A program made the translations under genes and the position numbers. From Branchiostoma floridae (lineage: Eukaryota; Chordata; Leptocardii; Amphioxiformes; Branchiostomatidae), in the NCBI RefSeq assembly GCF_000003815.2, contig NC_049994.1:14648319-14712318 (forward strand): DNA of 64,000 bases, read 5' to 3'. Below, piece by piece: positions 11,801 to 23,400 of the stretch (position 1 is the stretch's first letter; each line of letters starts with the position of its first letter). The notes beneath the pieces were generated by a model that did no database searches, was not told the origin of the DNA, and was given only the letters and a program-made list of their open reading frames with translations.

Positions 11801-14800
11801 TTGGCTCTGAACCAATGTTGTACACAGACAGTGAGTGAGTACACTTGAATGGAATGAATCGATTATGGCTGCTCCCACGCAGTAATGTCAAGTGGTCCGG
11901 GATGCAGTGTGATTTAGAGCTTGTTACAAATAATATTCAGCTAGTTGTATTAGACTCTTTTAAACGCTTGTTTTGTTGTATTCCCAACATTTTGAAGCTA
12001 GATTTGTAATATTAGATTAGATTACTTTACATTAGGTTAGATTTGATAATTGAAGGAAGATTCAGAATTTATGAGAAATTTTCACTGCACAGATTCTGTT
12101 GCTCCGACAAAACATGATCGCCCACATCGAACCAGACACATTCCGGCACGTCCCCAAACTCACGACTCTCGTCCTGGGTGGTAACCGTCTAACCGACTTC
12201 CCCTGGCGGCATATGCAGGTACTGTAAGACAACGTTGTATGATAGATAAGCTATGTAGTTCCACGTTGGGCTTTGGTCCCATTTGCGAAGCGGGGCCCGG
12301 TCGGTATGTTAACGTTTGCGAAACATGCTGACTATTTCTTAAAACTCCGTGTGTTTTGTTGCCTTTCTTATCATATACAGCATTTCGTTTCGGAAAGCTA
12401 CCCGGCCGGGTCCCGGGTTGGGGATTGGGACCTAGGCCTTACCACGCCTTCACCAAATGATTGTGAAGGTCTTGCTACTCACATATAACACTAGTTTCTC
12501 ATTTATCATGCAAACGAAATGTCTAATGAATTACACTTTCATTTCTCAGAGTTCAATTAAATTTGCCAGTGTTGTATTATAAGTACACATGTATTAAACA
12601 ATTGGATTATAGAGTTCCATTTCATCCAAAGGATTTAAATTATTGCTTACATGCTTGCTTGGTCAATTGAGTGGTTGGTTGACAGTTCTATAGGAATACT
12701 TGATTGAAATGGCAACTCTTTGTACCTTGTACCTAGGCACAATCGTTGCTGACGTACTTGGGTTTGGCCGGAAACCGTCTGACGTCACTTCCGACTGAAA
12801 CCTTCCGGTTCCTGCCTGCGCTGAAGGAACTGCGCATCGAAAACAACAAGTTAACCTCCATTCCTGAAGGAATCTTCAATGACCGGCCTTCGCTGGAAAC
12901 GGTAGATATGTTATTATGCGTAGTGCTTAGAGGAAACGTTCCCCGCTTGCTACGGTAGAACTGGCAAACCATCATCAGGCAATCAGGTCGCCGATTACGG
13001 CCAAGAGGCAAGGTGATTAGGTCGTAACCTTCCCTCCAACAATCTTATTGGTTGACAGCTGGCCATTGCTACGTTGGCATTGTTTGACATACACTACTCT
13101 CTAGGCAGAGGTTCACCTATTGTCCCAAATACTTGAGTTTGTGCTGAAGATCGAGCAAAAATTAAATTATCTTCCAGCAATTGGAATGATACTGATAGTT
13201 TTAAAAATGAGCTTTGCACAGTGCAAGGCCACATGGACCATGTCTCGTGTCGACACTGAACTAACTCACACTGTAGTAGCATCTCCTTATTCACCTTAAG
13301 TCAGAAACATTAAGCTTAGGCAAACTAGTCTTAATCTTGAACTGGCTTTGTTTAGAAAGCAATCGTCGTTGACCACTACTCAATCAGTAACAGTCTTGTC
13401 TCTACAAAGCTGTAGCGTAAATTCTACTGGAATCTAACACTGATCCGGTTACATTCATGTAGCCACCCCTTTCCCCCCATTATACATACTCTCCAAGCAG
13501 AGGTTAGGCTTCGGCTATTTTTTTAACGTTTTTTTAGTCGTTTTTATCGGGCTTTCTATTTTGTCATTTTTCTTGAAGTACGCCAGTTAGGTTTTGACAC
13601 AGCAAGATATAAAAAAAAAATAGAAAGCCCGATAAAAACGACTAAAAAAAACTTAAAAAACAACCGGAGCTTAACCTCTGCTTGGAGTGTAATCATATGC
13701 ATGTCATCGACACAAACTATGTTCTTGCAGGTGTACATGAGAGAGAATCCATGGCAGTGTGACTGTGGGTTCCTGTCGTCCTACAAGACCTTCCCATCGA
13801 AAATAACCCGCCTACACCCCTGCATGACCTGCGCTTCTCCCCAGGAATACCGCCAGATGTTGGTGTCGTCGGTAACCCCTGGTAAGGCTTAGGTCATCAT
13901 CATCATAGCGTTCCGTGCCAGTACTGCAGCCAGGCCACGGCCTTATCGTTAGCTTCTAGTAGGTCCTGGTTGGAGATGTTGGGGCCTAATACACAGTCCT
14001 TTGTAATGTGTCCCATGGTTTGCGTTGGGTGGCCACAACGACACTCAGCTGAGTTCACCCGTCCCCATTTCAGTAGGTTGTCTCTGGTCCTACCTACTCC
14101 GCACCTTGCTCTGTTCAGGTCCACCCATTCCCTTCTGGGTAGATGGGTGCCATGAGGAAGGGACTCACAAGGGGTCTGGAGAGCTTCATTTGGTAGGAGA
14201 GTGTCAGAAGCTTTCCAGCGATCGACTCTGTACTTGGCAGCCTCCTTAGGGTTCAGACTCTGTATGGTCATGAAGCTCTTTCTAGATTTGAGTCTTCTTC
14301 TAACATCATGATAGTAGTGTAGAGGGTGTCGAGAGTCCTGCTCTTGTACAAATTTCTGTACAAGGCTTAGGTCTCAATTGGAAAAAGGGACTTTTTTTGT
14401 GATCTCTAGCAGATCCTACGGTAGCAGATCCTACGGTAGCATAAGATAGTATCAAATCTGACATTGTCAATAATGTTTGATAATGATTCTCTTACTATTT
14501 CAAGCAAAAAGAATTGGGTGTCTGACTTCCAGCAGCGCAATTTGACCTACACACCTCAGGTCAGGTCAATTGTCCATGCAGGTTTTTTTCCTTCTCCCTA
14601 ACCTAACATTACTGGGTGTCGCCTGCAAAGTAATGATCACAATAATTTGAATTTTGGTACATATCTATATAAGACTTTATACTTGACATCTATGCTTCGA
14701 AATCTGAGCTGTGCTTAATATTTCTCGGTAAAGCCGAGGACTTATTGACAACCCCGCGTACATGTATAAAGTCTTATATAAATGTGTACCAAAATTCAAA

Positions 14801-16317
14801 TTATTGTGATCATTACGTTGCAGGCGACACCCAGTAACGTTAGGTAAGGGATAACGAAAAAAAGTGGACAATTGATCTGCAATCTGAGGTGTGCGGGTCA
14901 AATTGTCTGATCACACTTCACCCTTCTTTTTCTCGCCACTTACCCTCTAATTTAGAAAAAAAAACGAATGCCGGGAAAGTAACGACTCTAATGATTTGTA
15001 ATTTGGAGGGTATTTATAAAAGGCTTCATACTATGAAGTTGTGCCTCAAAATCTGAGCTGTGCTTGTTATTTCTGGTTTTAGGCGGAGAATTTATTGATC
15101 ACCCCTCGTACATGCATGTCCATTGCCCTAATGCTTTGGTTGCGGGCTGTTTCAGAATGCACCGAAGGCTCGGGCGAAGTTGATGAGACAAAGAATAACA
15201 CCGAAGGTTCGGGAGAGATTGAAGAGACAACCAATGACAACGTCAGCCAGAAGAATCCAGAAAACAGTGACACCGTGAATCTGTTGGGTGAAACGGCACT
15301 TCCCCGCAAATTCTGCCCACTTTGGCGCCCACGATGTCGCCGCTTTCATCAGGGTATTCATCGTGCATCATCACAAGAAAACGACGAACAGACCAAAATG
15401 ACGAAAACAGATACGAAGAAACTTGCCTCACCGCTTCTTTCCAACAAGCCTCTGTCCTATCTTTATGGAAACCAAGGCCAGTCCGCCAAGCGTTTGGAGA
15501 ACGACGGCAACGTAAACCCTGGACAAACAGTCAAGTCTACCACAAGGCCCATACCGAACACTCGACGACTGACCACTGATAGGGACGATGTCTTCAAGGG
15601 ACGTCCTGGCCAAGGACACCTGATTCAGCGATTTTGGCGTACACCAAAACCAAGCGATCAACCAATAGGGTCCCAGAAGACAGCGACGAGCGCCAATCAT
15701 CGCACCGATTCACTATCTACTCGACCAATGAAAAGGCTCGTTGTACAGCTACCGAGGGCTGGGGCATTTCATGCCATTCACCCGAAGACCATAGGTACCT
15801 TAAATCTCCCTAACATATTCTATTGATAGCTAGTAACTCCAAATTGAATGTAGTATTGTGTTATCAATGTGGTACCAATGTGAATTATGTATGACCTATC
15901 ATGCTAATGTCATGGTTTTGGTGTTATGTTTTCAGCCATCACTGTGGTACCGATGTGAATCAAATATGATCTATCATGCTAATGCCATGGTTTGGGTGTT
16001 ATACATTCAGCCATCATCGTGGTAATAATGTGAATTGAATATGACCTATCATGCTAATTCCATGGTTTTGGTGTTATATTTTCAGCCATCATTGCGGTCC
16101 TGGTCGCACTGGTGGGGGTTTCACCGCTCTGTGTGGCTCTCCTGAAGACCCTCAGGACAAAGAAACAGGAGAAGACTCAGACTGAGGCACCCACCGAAGT
16201 AGACGATGGCGAGATACAACCCTACAGTACCACGTATGTGGACAGGTTTCTCATTCGTAAAATCATGAGCAGAAGATAAAGAAAACAAACCCTTGATTAA
16301 AGGGAGAGGGTTCCTAC

Positions 16318-16369
<52 letters not shown>

Positions 16370-17187
16370 CTGGAGAGATGCATGCATATTTCCCAATATG
16401 TAGATGCTATTAAACAAGGTGCAAATTTCATGATTGTTTCCTTGCTCTATATGTTTTAAATAAAAATAAAGTTTTATTGCAAATTATATGTGAATGGCTC
16501 TTACAATATCTACCTTCTGATCATTGTAGGTACCTGTCGAAGATCAACATCTCGGAATCTCCGCTCCCAAAACCACCCCAGCTGGCGAGTGGTTACTCCA
16601 ATCCTGCCGACCTCACCATCGTCCGGCAGACATATGCCGAACCTTACTCCACTCAAACTAACCCAAAAGGGCAAATCAACACCTCAAATGGCGACCCCAA
16701 GACCAGTTTGAACATACACGGTCCAGAAGCAGAAGACGTCTACGAAGATGCCGTGCCGGTGGTGTTCAAGATAGGACGATTTCCAGCCGAAGAGATGGAA
16801 GGAGAGCTACTGGACAAGTTGAACAACGAGCCTTTCCGCCTCGAGCAGGCAGCCAACAGCCTTCAGGCCCAGGCTGCCCAGACCCGTCAGTCATCGGATC
16901 AACTGAACCAACCATTCTATCACACGATTGCCGCGTGTCCTCCAGGTGAAGCCGCCAGTCCATCTGCCTTTCGTGAGGAGACAGACGAGTACGGAGAGGT
17001 CTGGAACTGCATCGGCAGCGCTGAACTGGAGAAGGAAGGAAACCAGGAGGCGACTGGTCTTGGGATGAAGGGAGGGCCCCAGGCGGAGATGGAAGCCAAC
17101 ATGGACTACTACTACCAGCAGCTGATCAAGCCTCACATCTACGAGAAACCGGAAGTCGTCATCGCCAAGCTCAAGCTGAAGACTTAA
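8898..17187 (+). CDS. Receptor A: LRR single-pass membrane protein with tyrosine-motif tail (755 aa)
   Basis: The family is not recognised. Exons: 8898-9075, 11408-11610, 12093-12218, 12737-12901, 13731-13881, 15156-15794, 16086-16233, 16530-17187. Phases agree at every junction (2268 nt, 755 aa). Order: signal peptide (VALLLLVCVPPWC), Arg/Gly-rich spacer (RRGFRGGDRRFGYRRHGFGRR), LRRNT-like segment, about five LRRs (such as LGLAGNRLTSLPTETFRFLP), LRRCT (NPWQCDC..., fourth Cys in the next exon), stalk with two EGSGE motifs and an NNT sequon, then TM helix AIIAVLVALVGVSPLCVALL and a basic stop-transfer. The tail holds IQPYST, TYAEP, VYEDAVPV and a C-terminal block MKGGPQAEMEAN...IYEKPEVVI. The ATG is the only good start before the signal peptide; an acceptor at 8883-8884 implies a non-coding upstream exon. 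There is no enzyme domain, so signalling would need recruited kinases and adaptors (inference). Paralog B lies downstream. Confidence 0.88.
9099..9136. repeat. (TTTG)n microsatellite
   Basis: About eight to nine tandem TTTG units start 24 bases after the donor of receptor A exon 1. Confidence 0.95.
9385..9525 (+). repeat. Microsatellite-associated element with conserved core
   Basis: A GT-rich stretch is followed by a core with gctcaagaagacgtggatgg and a tail gggaagacgaaggtcaagtt. Related cores occur on the minus strand at about 31190-31350 and, more distantly, three times at 23030-24060. The layout resembles invertebrate microsatellite-associated elements of the CvA/pDv type; this family link is from memory of their general form and is not verified. 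Confidence 0.55.
9955..10130 (-). repeat. tRNA-derived SINE, reverse orientation, in intron 1 of receptor A
   Basis: Read on the minus strand, an A-box-like TCGCGTAACGG and a B-box-like GGGTTTAAGTCTC are followed by a tail with gacgttgtgcccctaag. The order is head then tail, as in tRNA-derived SINEs. The family name is not established. Confidence 0.45.
13491..13687. mobile_element. Fold-back MITE, CTCCAAGCAGAGGTT family (full copy)
   Basis: The arms are about 75 bases long. The left end starts CTCCAAGCAGAGGTTAGGCT and the right end closes with cctctgcttggag; inner arms carry tagaaagcccgataaaaacg and its complement. Shorter or diverged copies occur at 24886-24969, 37901-38022, 46358-46454, 52503-52641 and 57771-57918. 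There is no coding capacity. Confidence 0.85.
13895..14361 (-). mobile_element. 5'-truncated non-LTR retrotransposon (reverse transcriptase C-terminus) with target-site duplication
   Basis: The minus strand encodes the C-terminal part of a LINE-type polymerase ORF with the familiar C-terminal pattern ARCGVGRTRDNLLKWG followed by a Cys/His cluster CRCGHPTQTMGHITKDC. The frame stays open from about 14361 to a stop near 13903 and is followed by a (TGA)n-like 3' tail. Direct repeats AAGGCTTAGGT at 13884-13894 and 14362-14372 flank it exactly, as expected for target-primed insertion. The catalytic RT domain is missing through 5' truncation. It sits 13 bases after the donor of the receptor A LRRCT exon. 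Confidence 0.88.
14535..14912. mobile_element. Large palindromic element in receptor A intron
   Basis: Arms of about 150 bases are inverted: cctaacattactgggtgtcg...gatcacaataatttgaattt on the left matches its complement on the right (about 14790-14850), and outer flanks with acctcaggtca / tgaggtgtgcgggtc also pair. The central part (about 14694-14765: aaatctgagctgtgctt) has a diverged direct copy at about 15048-15117, next to the following exon. Confidence 0.75.
15048..15117 (+). repeat. Diverged copy of the palindrome centre just before a receptor A exon
   Basis: It shares aaatctgagctgtgctt and the sequence around ttattga.c.ccc.cgtacatg with 14694-14765. It overlaps the apparent ATG at 15095, which argues that this ATG is repeat-derived intron and that the exon begins at 15156. 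Confidence 0.65.
15861..16085 (+). repeat. Three 75-bp tandem repeats, each ending in a 3' splice site
   Basis: Three head-to-tail copies share gtggta..aatgtgaat (starts 15869, 15944, 16019), gacctatcatgctaat and an acceptor-like ttcag|ccatc (AG at 15934-15935, 16009-16010, 16084-16085), all exactly 75 bases apart. Only the last copy leads into the transmembrane exon in the right phase and with a helix-coding frame. Confidence 0.9.
16319..16369. repeat. (GT)n microsatellite in the last intron of receptor A
   Basis: An uninterrupted GT run of about 25 units lies in the intron between the transmembrane exon and the last exon. Minus-strand poly-Thr/His frames are artefacts of it. Confidence 0.97.
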
Positions 17188-18360
17188 AGTCGTAAGAAGA
17201 CAAAAACAGTCTTGATGCATTTTTGTGATGGCATATCACTTGCAGTGCTTATGTGTACCGTAGTGTTGTTATTTCTTCTTTTTGACTCCAAATGCGGAGT
17301 CTTAGTGTTCGGCCTGTGTGTTTGAGTTGGTGTGTGTTTCAATACAATGTCAAGAGAGTAAGAGGAAGTTAGCGGGAGATGATCTCAAAATTCAAGATTG
17401 GCCGGAAGTACAGTTCAGAGGTGTTAGAGCCAGTTTTTCTCTTCACAACACTTCATGCATTTGATTATTACATACCACTTTACTTAGTATATCCAGTGAG
17501 ATCCTAGTCACAGGAAGTACACACACATTGAAGGACTACAGATTGTGACAATCATTTCCAGAGTAATCAACTATGTATTTTCATAGACCGCCTGGTTTTT
17601 GTGTTGTCTTGTGTGTCCTGCCGATGGTTTACTTTTTTCTAGACGCCTCGTCGTACATGGCGATCAGAGTAAGTAGTATTTCACGTTACCATTGCTCTAT
17701 ACATTAACGTGATGGCTGAAAACATACCTACGTATACCTGTTTTTGCCTTTGCCTCATCTCATTGTATTCAATTCAAGATTATGTGATCCCTCTTTCTCA
17801 TCTAGTAATACCTAAGCGTAGTTTGACGTATTTTGTGTTTGTGCCAAAGAATACATGTACCATCACACTTCAAGGCCAGAGAAAAACTAGACATGTCTGT
17901 AAAAATACTGATTAGAAATAGCCAATCCACAGTATAGATACACACTTATATCACACAGCGTAGCCAATTCAAAGAGACCGAGGAACGTTGACATTGCACT
18001 CAAGTAACAAATCCTCGACGCTGTAGAACATTTGAATGTCAAAGTAAAATAGAAAAAGGAATGATGTAAACACGACCAACAGTCACATGCGAGTCGTGAA
18101 AGAGCTCACTACAAGGAGCATTACGTTATGGATTACATACATAATCAAGCATACAATAGCTATACAATTAACACAATGTCTGGCAACACTAATGACAGAG
18201 GATCTTGACCTGATACCTGTACTTCTCATTTTCAAATCAGTCTCTTAGTGTAGAGGGGAAGACCACAAACTCTTTCTAGAGGGACTCCATAGAGTGCTGA
18301 ACAGTGTGTTTATGTCACACTGACTGTAAGATGTGTAGGTTGCGTGAAACAAGCAATAAA
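17188..18360 (+). other. Probable 3' UTR of receptor A
   Basis: Non-coding sequence runs from the stop codon to a canonical AATAAA at 18355-18360. No better signal is seen closer to the stop. The end is inferred from this signal alone. Confidence 0.4.
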
Positions 18361-20302
18361 CGGCACATTCTGACGTCGACGCACCTCGTGGATAAATCAG
18401 TCTATGTGTGAATGGTGTACACATTTGTATGAACCGCCACTATGATGTTATTAATTCAAATAGTTGTTCTAGATACAAAATCAGCTTATAGACAGCAAAA
18501 GCACAATACAACAGTCATAAATAAAAAATCTCAGAATTACTAGTAACGAGCCGCATGGGATTGTAGGTAATGTCAAAGGTAAGGAGGCTTCTCGGAGTAA
18601 ACAAACATGGAAACGCTGCAAACACAAAATGAGTGACCTGAAACTTTGACCTTACAGTAATTCTTCCCGAGCGGGATCAGATATTGTCTTCCCCCGTAGA
18701 GCTTTGATCTGCTGTCGTCCCTATCACTGGAAAGTTTTATGGCTTAAGTCCGTCATTGATAGTCTTTTTTTATATTTCGATTTTCTGCTTTTTTTGTATT
18801 TTGTGCTTGCCAGCAGAAATTCTAAAAAGAGAAGAGAAGTTTTCTCATTCGATTTCTGTTAAACATGCCAATCGTTAATCCAGCCAAAAGGGCTGCAATT
18901 GTTGGATTGTGGGAGTGTTTTCCCGAAAAAAAAAGTCATGAAGGTAAATTTTGAGATACGTGTGTATACCTTTGAAAATATGTCACTGTTAGAAGAAAAA
19001 TTCTATTAACTGTGCTCATACGTGACTAACGAATCTCTTCAGCGATATTCATAACTCCACGTTTTGTATTCAAACCCCTTTAGTAGCCTTCGGTGTGATA
19101 AAATACTCAACGAAATACCCAAATTTGGGAATATGGCGGTAGTTTTGTAAGATCTTGTAGCGTTCAATATTGACACACCGGGCTAGGCTCTGTTGGGGTA
19201 CATTAAAACGAAGTCAATAGGAATCCATGCTTCATCGGATATTCATAGATTGCTTACGTAAGCTTGCAGACAAATTAAATGTACATGAATAGCTGTTCTT
19301 CATTCATTGCTGTAGACCTCGCTGGGGAGAACGCAGGAAGGCAGGTAAGCAGATAGTAGACTATATTTAAGATTTTGCCATATTTTCAACAACAACATGC
19401 ATGCAGCACAGAAAAATCGTACTGAATTTCGAAGAGTCTTCTTATATTTGTAAGACCTTGTAAACGTATCAAATTTTCTCCGCAAAGTAACGTAGTGGTT
19501 TGAGAATTATTGACAACATTTTGCAAAGGTTGTTACGTGTATGCCATCGTCATATACATATTTGTCTAGATATCAGAAAATCTTAAGCACCACTAGTTAT
19601 AGTTTTTCTGAAAAAAAAAGATGATTTTCACTAAACCGGGCGAAAACGACTCACAGTAGACAAAAAAAATGATTGGCCGGTTGCTGTTAACGTTTGAACT
19701 TCTGAAACCCTGGACTTCTAAAACCTGTTCTCTACATATTTGTGAAGACGAACCGAACTTCGCGTGCTCAAAAATTCTTCGTCTTTCTGAAGACATCTTT
19801 CGTACAAAATTGGCCCATGTTTTGTGTCACGTTCCCCTCAGTTTGGTGCACGTTTTTCCCAAACAATACGTTAACTTAACGTCTATTGTACCAAAGCGGT
19901 TGGATATTGCTTTTTCATCCTTTTTTAAAAGTCGCGGTTCAAACAGTAGCAATCCGGTGTGGGCGTGACTGGAAAAGGATCATGAAGCTTTGTAACAAAG
20001 AATTGCTTACTTCTTATAAGCACCTGGTGGATTATTATTCTCCCTATAATAGTCAGCATAGTGTCTGGTAGAAACTAACTTTAAGCCATGGTCCACTGTT
20101 TATTAGGCTTGCCAAAAAGAGCTGGGAAATTTTCCCCGTACAATGAACCTATAATTATAAATACTGTACGTATCGTCTGTCTTCTCTGTCACAACCAGTG
20201 TAAGAATAGCTCTTCAGTGAGCTAAACTGGCCAGAAAGCAGTTGAACTGTTTTTCTGTGAAAAGAAAAGCTAATTGAGTTCGTTATTTGTTTGCGTTGCA
20301 GG
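18361..20302. other. Intergenic region between receptors A and B
   Basis: I see no coding sequence with family resemblance. An acceptor-like ttgcgttgcag ends at 20301, immediately before the receptor B start codon, so the 5' UTR of B probably begins in a separate exon within or upstream of this stretch. Confidence 0.4.
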
Positions 20303-23300
20303 ATGAAGCTAGGCGGAGGCAGAGTCCCTGCTCTCCCGATAGCTCTGTTCCTCCTGCTCTGTGTAACGCCGTGGTGCGATGGCGGTAAACGCGGCGGCCA
20401 CCGTAGACACGGGGGCCGGTACGGAGGACGCCATGGACGCGTTGGTGGTACGTAACGTTCAGTGTTGTTACTCTGTGAGGGAGGGTAGCCTCCGACGACA
20501 GAGTATTGTTGTTGGTAGCTGGAATGAGTTTTCGCATCTAGCTGTATCTCTATGTTCCATTTTCGTTTGTAGTTTGGCATGTTGTCTGCACTCCAGTCGC
20601 GCGATGATGAACGTTGTTTTTGTTCGCGGTCGCTGTTATAATCGATGTACACATACATAAATACATACACATTCATACTCTTAACAAGTTGAAGCATTGT
20701 AACATGTAATAATATCAAAAATCACCCCTTTATTCCTGGTGTTGTGGAACAGTCCATATGGTTTCGTGGCTTGGTAAAGAGATGCTGTTACCGTTACAAT
20801 GTAACACCATGGAGTGGTCTTCGGGTCACACCTTGAAATGACCTTCAGGTCTTGTTAAGTGGTGACCATTAAAGTAAAAAGATATACATCTTTGAATATT
20901 TTAACACCCAGGAAAGTGCGTGGTCGCAAACGGAATGACCTACCGAGGGACTGTCTCTGTGACCAAAAGAGGCCGGACGTGTCAGCGCTGGGACAGTCAG
21001 ACACCTCACCAGCACCCCTGGACACCTGCGAAGTACCCAAAAGCCGGGCTGGAGCAGAACTACTGCCGGAACCCTGACGGCGAAACCGAAGGAGTCTGGT
21101 GTTACACCACTGATCCTGGCCACAGATGGGAGTACTGTAACGTACCAACCTCTGGTAAGGCTAACGTCACATTTCTACTAAGGGTCACTTTTGTGTTTTA
21201 TCAACAACAACAAAAAAACAATTCAACATAGTCAACCCATTCCATATATTGGGCCCAGCCGGGCTGTTTGTGGAAGCGAAAAATAGACATGCATACGTAG
21301 AAATATACACAAATAATGCCAAGACTATTCTCTTTACCTCTTGTACAGTCTCGTTTAGATCATACTTTACGTTCCCGAAAGCTGCCCCGAAATGTGACGT
21401 AGGCCAAAGGACTAAGGCTAACGTCACATTTTCACAAAGGGGCTCGATCGGGTAGCTTTCTGGAACGATAAGTATGATATTTCAGGCAACAAAATCACAG
21501 AACGGACCAAAAAACAATTCAACGGCATGCCTTGTGCATATTCATTGGTATTGAAGGCAACCTAAGCAATATTACAGCGTCAAAGTGGAAATATTCTGAA
21601 TAAGGCAATCTGCATGATATTGACATCTACTGCACTGTATTCTCACATTTACATCGTAATTTGATACTTTGAGCGCTTAAAAACAGCCCAGAGAAAAGTT
21701 GCACGAGGATATTCCCTTATTATTGTACCCCCCCCCCCAAAAAAAAATAAGGACCTGATCTGGAATCCTTGTGCAACTCATTCCCGCGCTGTTTTTAACG
21801 GCTCAATTTATGAAATGAATTTTATGATGTAAATGTGCTAACATAGTGCATTAGATGTCAATACTATACCAACTGCCTTATTCAGAATATTTCCACTTTT
21901 AACAATGTGATATTGCTTAGGTTGCCTTTAACTTTGATTTGTCGTTTCCACAACAGTCCGCCGGCTGGGCCCCGGGTAGGAAATGTGACGTAGGCATTAG
22001 CTATAGGCTTACGTCACATTCCCAAACCTGGGCCCGGCCAGGCTGTTGTGGAAACGAAAAATAGAAATGTATACGTAGAAATATATCCACAAATAATGCC
22101 CACAAATATTCTCTTTACGCCTTGTGTAGTTTGGTATCTTCGGTCACCGACTCAGTAGTATTAACGCTAGTTCACCTTTATCCGTGGGGTAACCTATATT
22201 CGTTGTATCTAAAACAGGTATTTGGGGATATCAAGTCAACGGACGGTGATTTCAAATTACAATATTTTAAATATATATTTTCAAATTATTGCAGTTTGAA
22301 ACCACCGTTCGTTGACTTGATATCCCCAAATACCTTGTTTTTAAACAACGGATATAGGCTACCCCGCGGACTAATGTTACGCAGAAAGGTTCCCATACAT
22401 TTCTGCTGTTTGATTCTGCGTTTTGAATATGAAGGACGAACCAGATAGGTTTCGGGGAAGTCAGACTAATCTGATTAAGGTTTAAAGTGGCGTGTGGAAT
22501 TGTTTGTGAGGCGACGTGATCATAATGAAAGAGCTGCGCATGCGCAGTTATAAAACCTGACTACGTCTCCAGAATTTTCAGTGAAAAATATTAATGTTTG
22601 ATTTTTTGCTCCTGCCCCCTTGTTAAAGACACTAGCCCCAGTCTTGTGTAGTTTGGTGTCTTTTATATCATACTTTCCGCTCCCGAAATCTACCCGGCCG
22701 GGTACCGGTTTGGAAATGTGACGTAGGCCTCAGTGGTCGCCTACTTGGTGGTATTTTCCGCAAACAAAAGTATCCATACATGTTATTGCTGTTCCATTCT
22801 GTATTCTAAATGTGAAGGCCAAACCAGATCGGTTTCGGGGGAGTCAGCAGACTAATCTTACTAAGATATGAATATTACTGTGTCCAATTCGTTGAATAGA
22901 ATTGTACTATAAATACATGAATATCGGTTCCTTCTTTCTGTGTTTGTGTGCGTGTGTGTGTGTGTGTGTGTGTGAGAGTGTATGTGTGTGTGTGTGTGTG
23001 TGTGTCTGTGTGTGTGTCTGTGTGTGTAAGTGTGTGAACAAGATAACTGAAGAACGGCTGAATGGATTGGTTTCATACCTGGTGTGTTGGGAGGATGTAA
23101 TAAAAGCTGGAAATGGTTTGATTTTGCGCTCCCTCGCGGCTTCTATTGGTACTGCAGCGTAACTTCCGGTTTTGCTATCTCTTCGTTTGTATCATTCTGT
23201 GTTTCAAATGTGAAGGACAAACCAGATCGGTTTGGGGGGGAACTCAGCAGACTAATCTTACTAAGATATGAATATTACAATATCCAACTTTTTGTATAGA

Positions 23301-23368
23301 ACTGTACTGTAATTACCACCATGAATATTCGTGGTGGTTATATTTTCACTAGCGTTTATGTGTGTGAG

Positions 23369-23400
<32 letters not shown>

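Noticed and set aside
15095..15155. ATG at 15095 as the start of a separate gene
   Set aside because: It overlaps a diverged repeat copy. The acceptor at 15154-15155 gives the phase needed to join the LRRCT exon, and the same arrangement occurs in paralog B.
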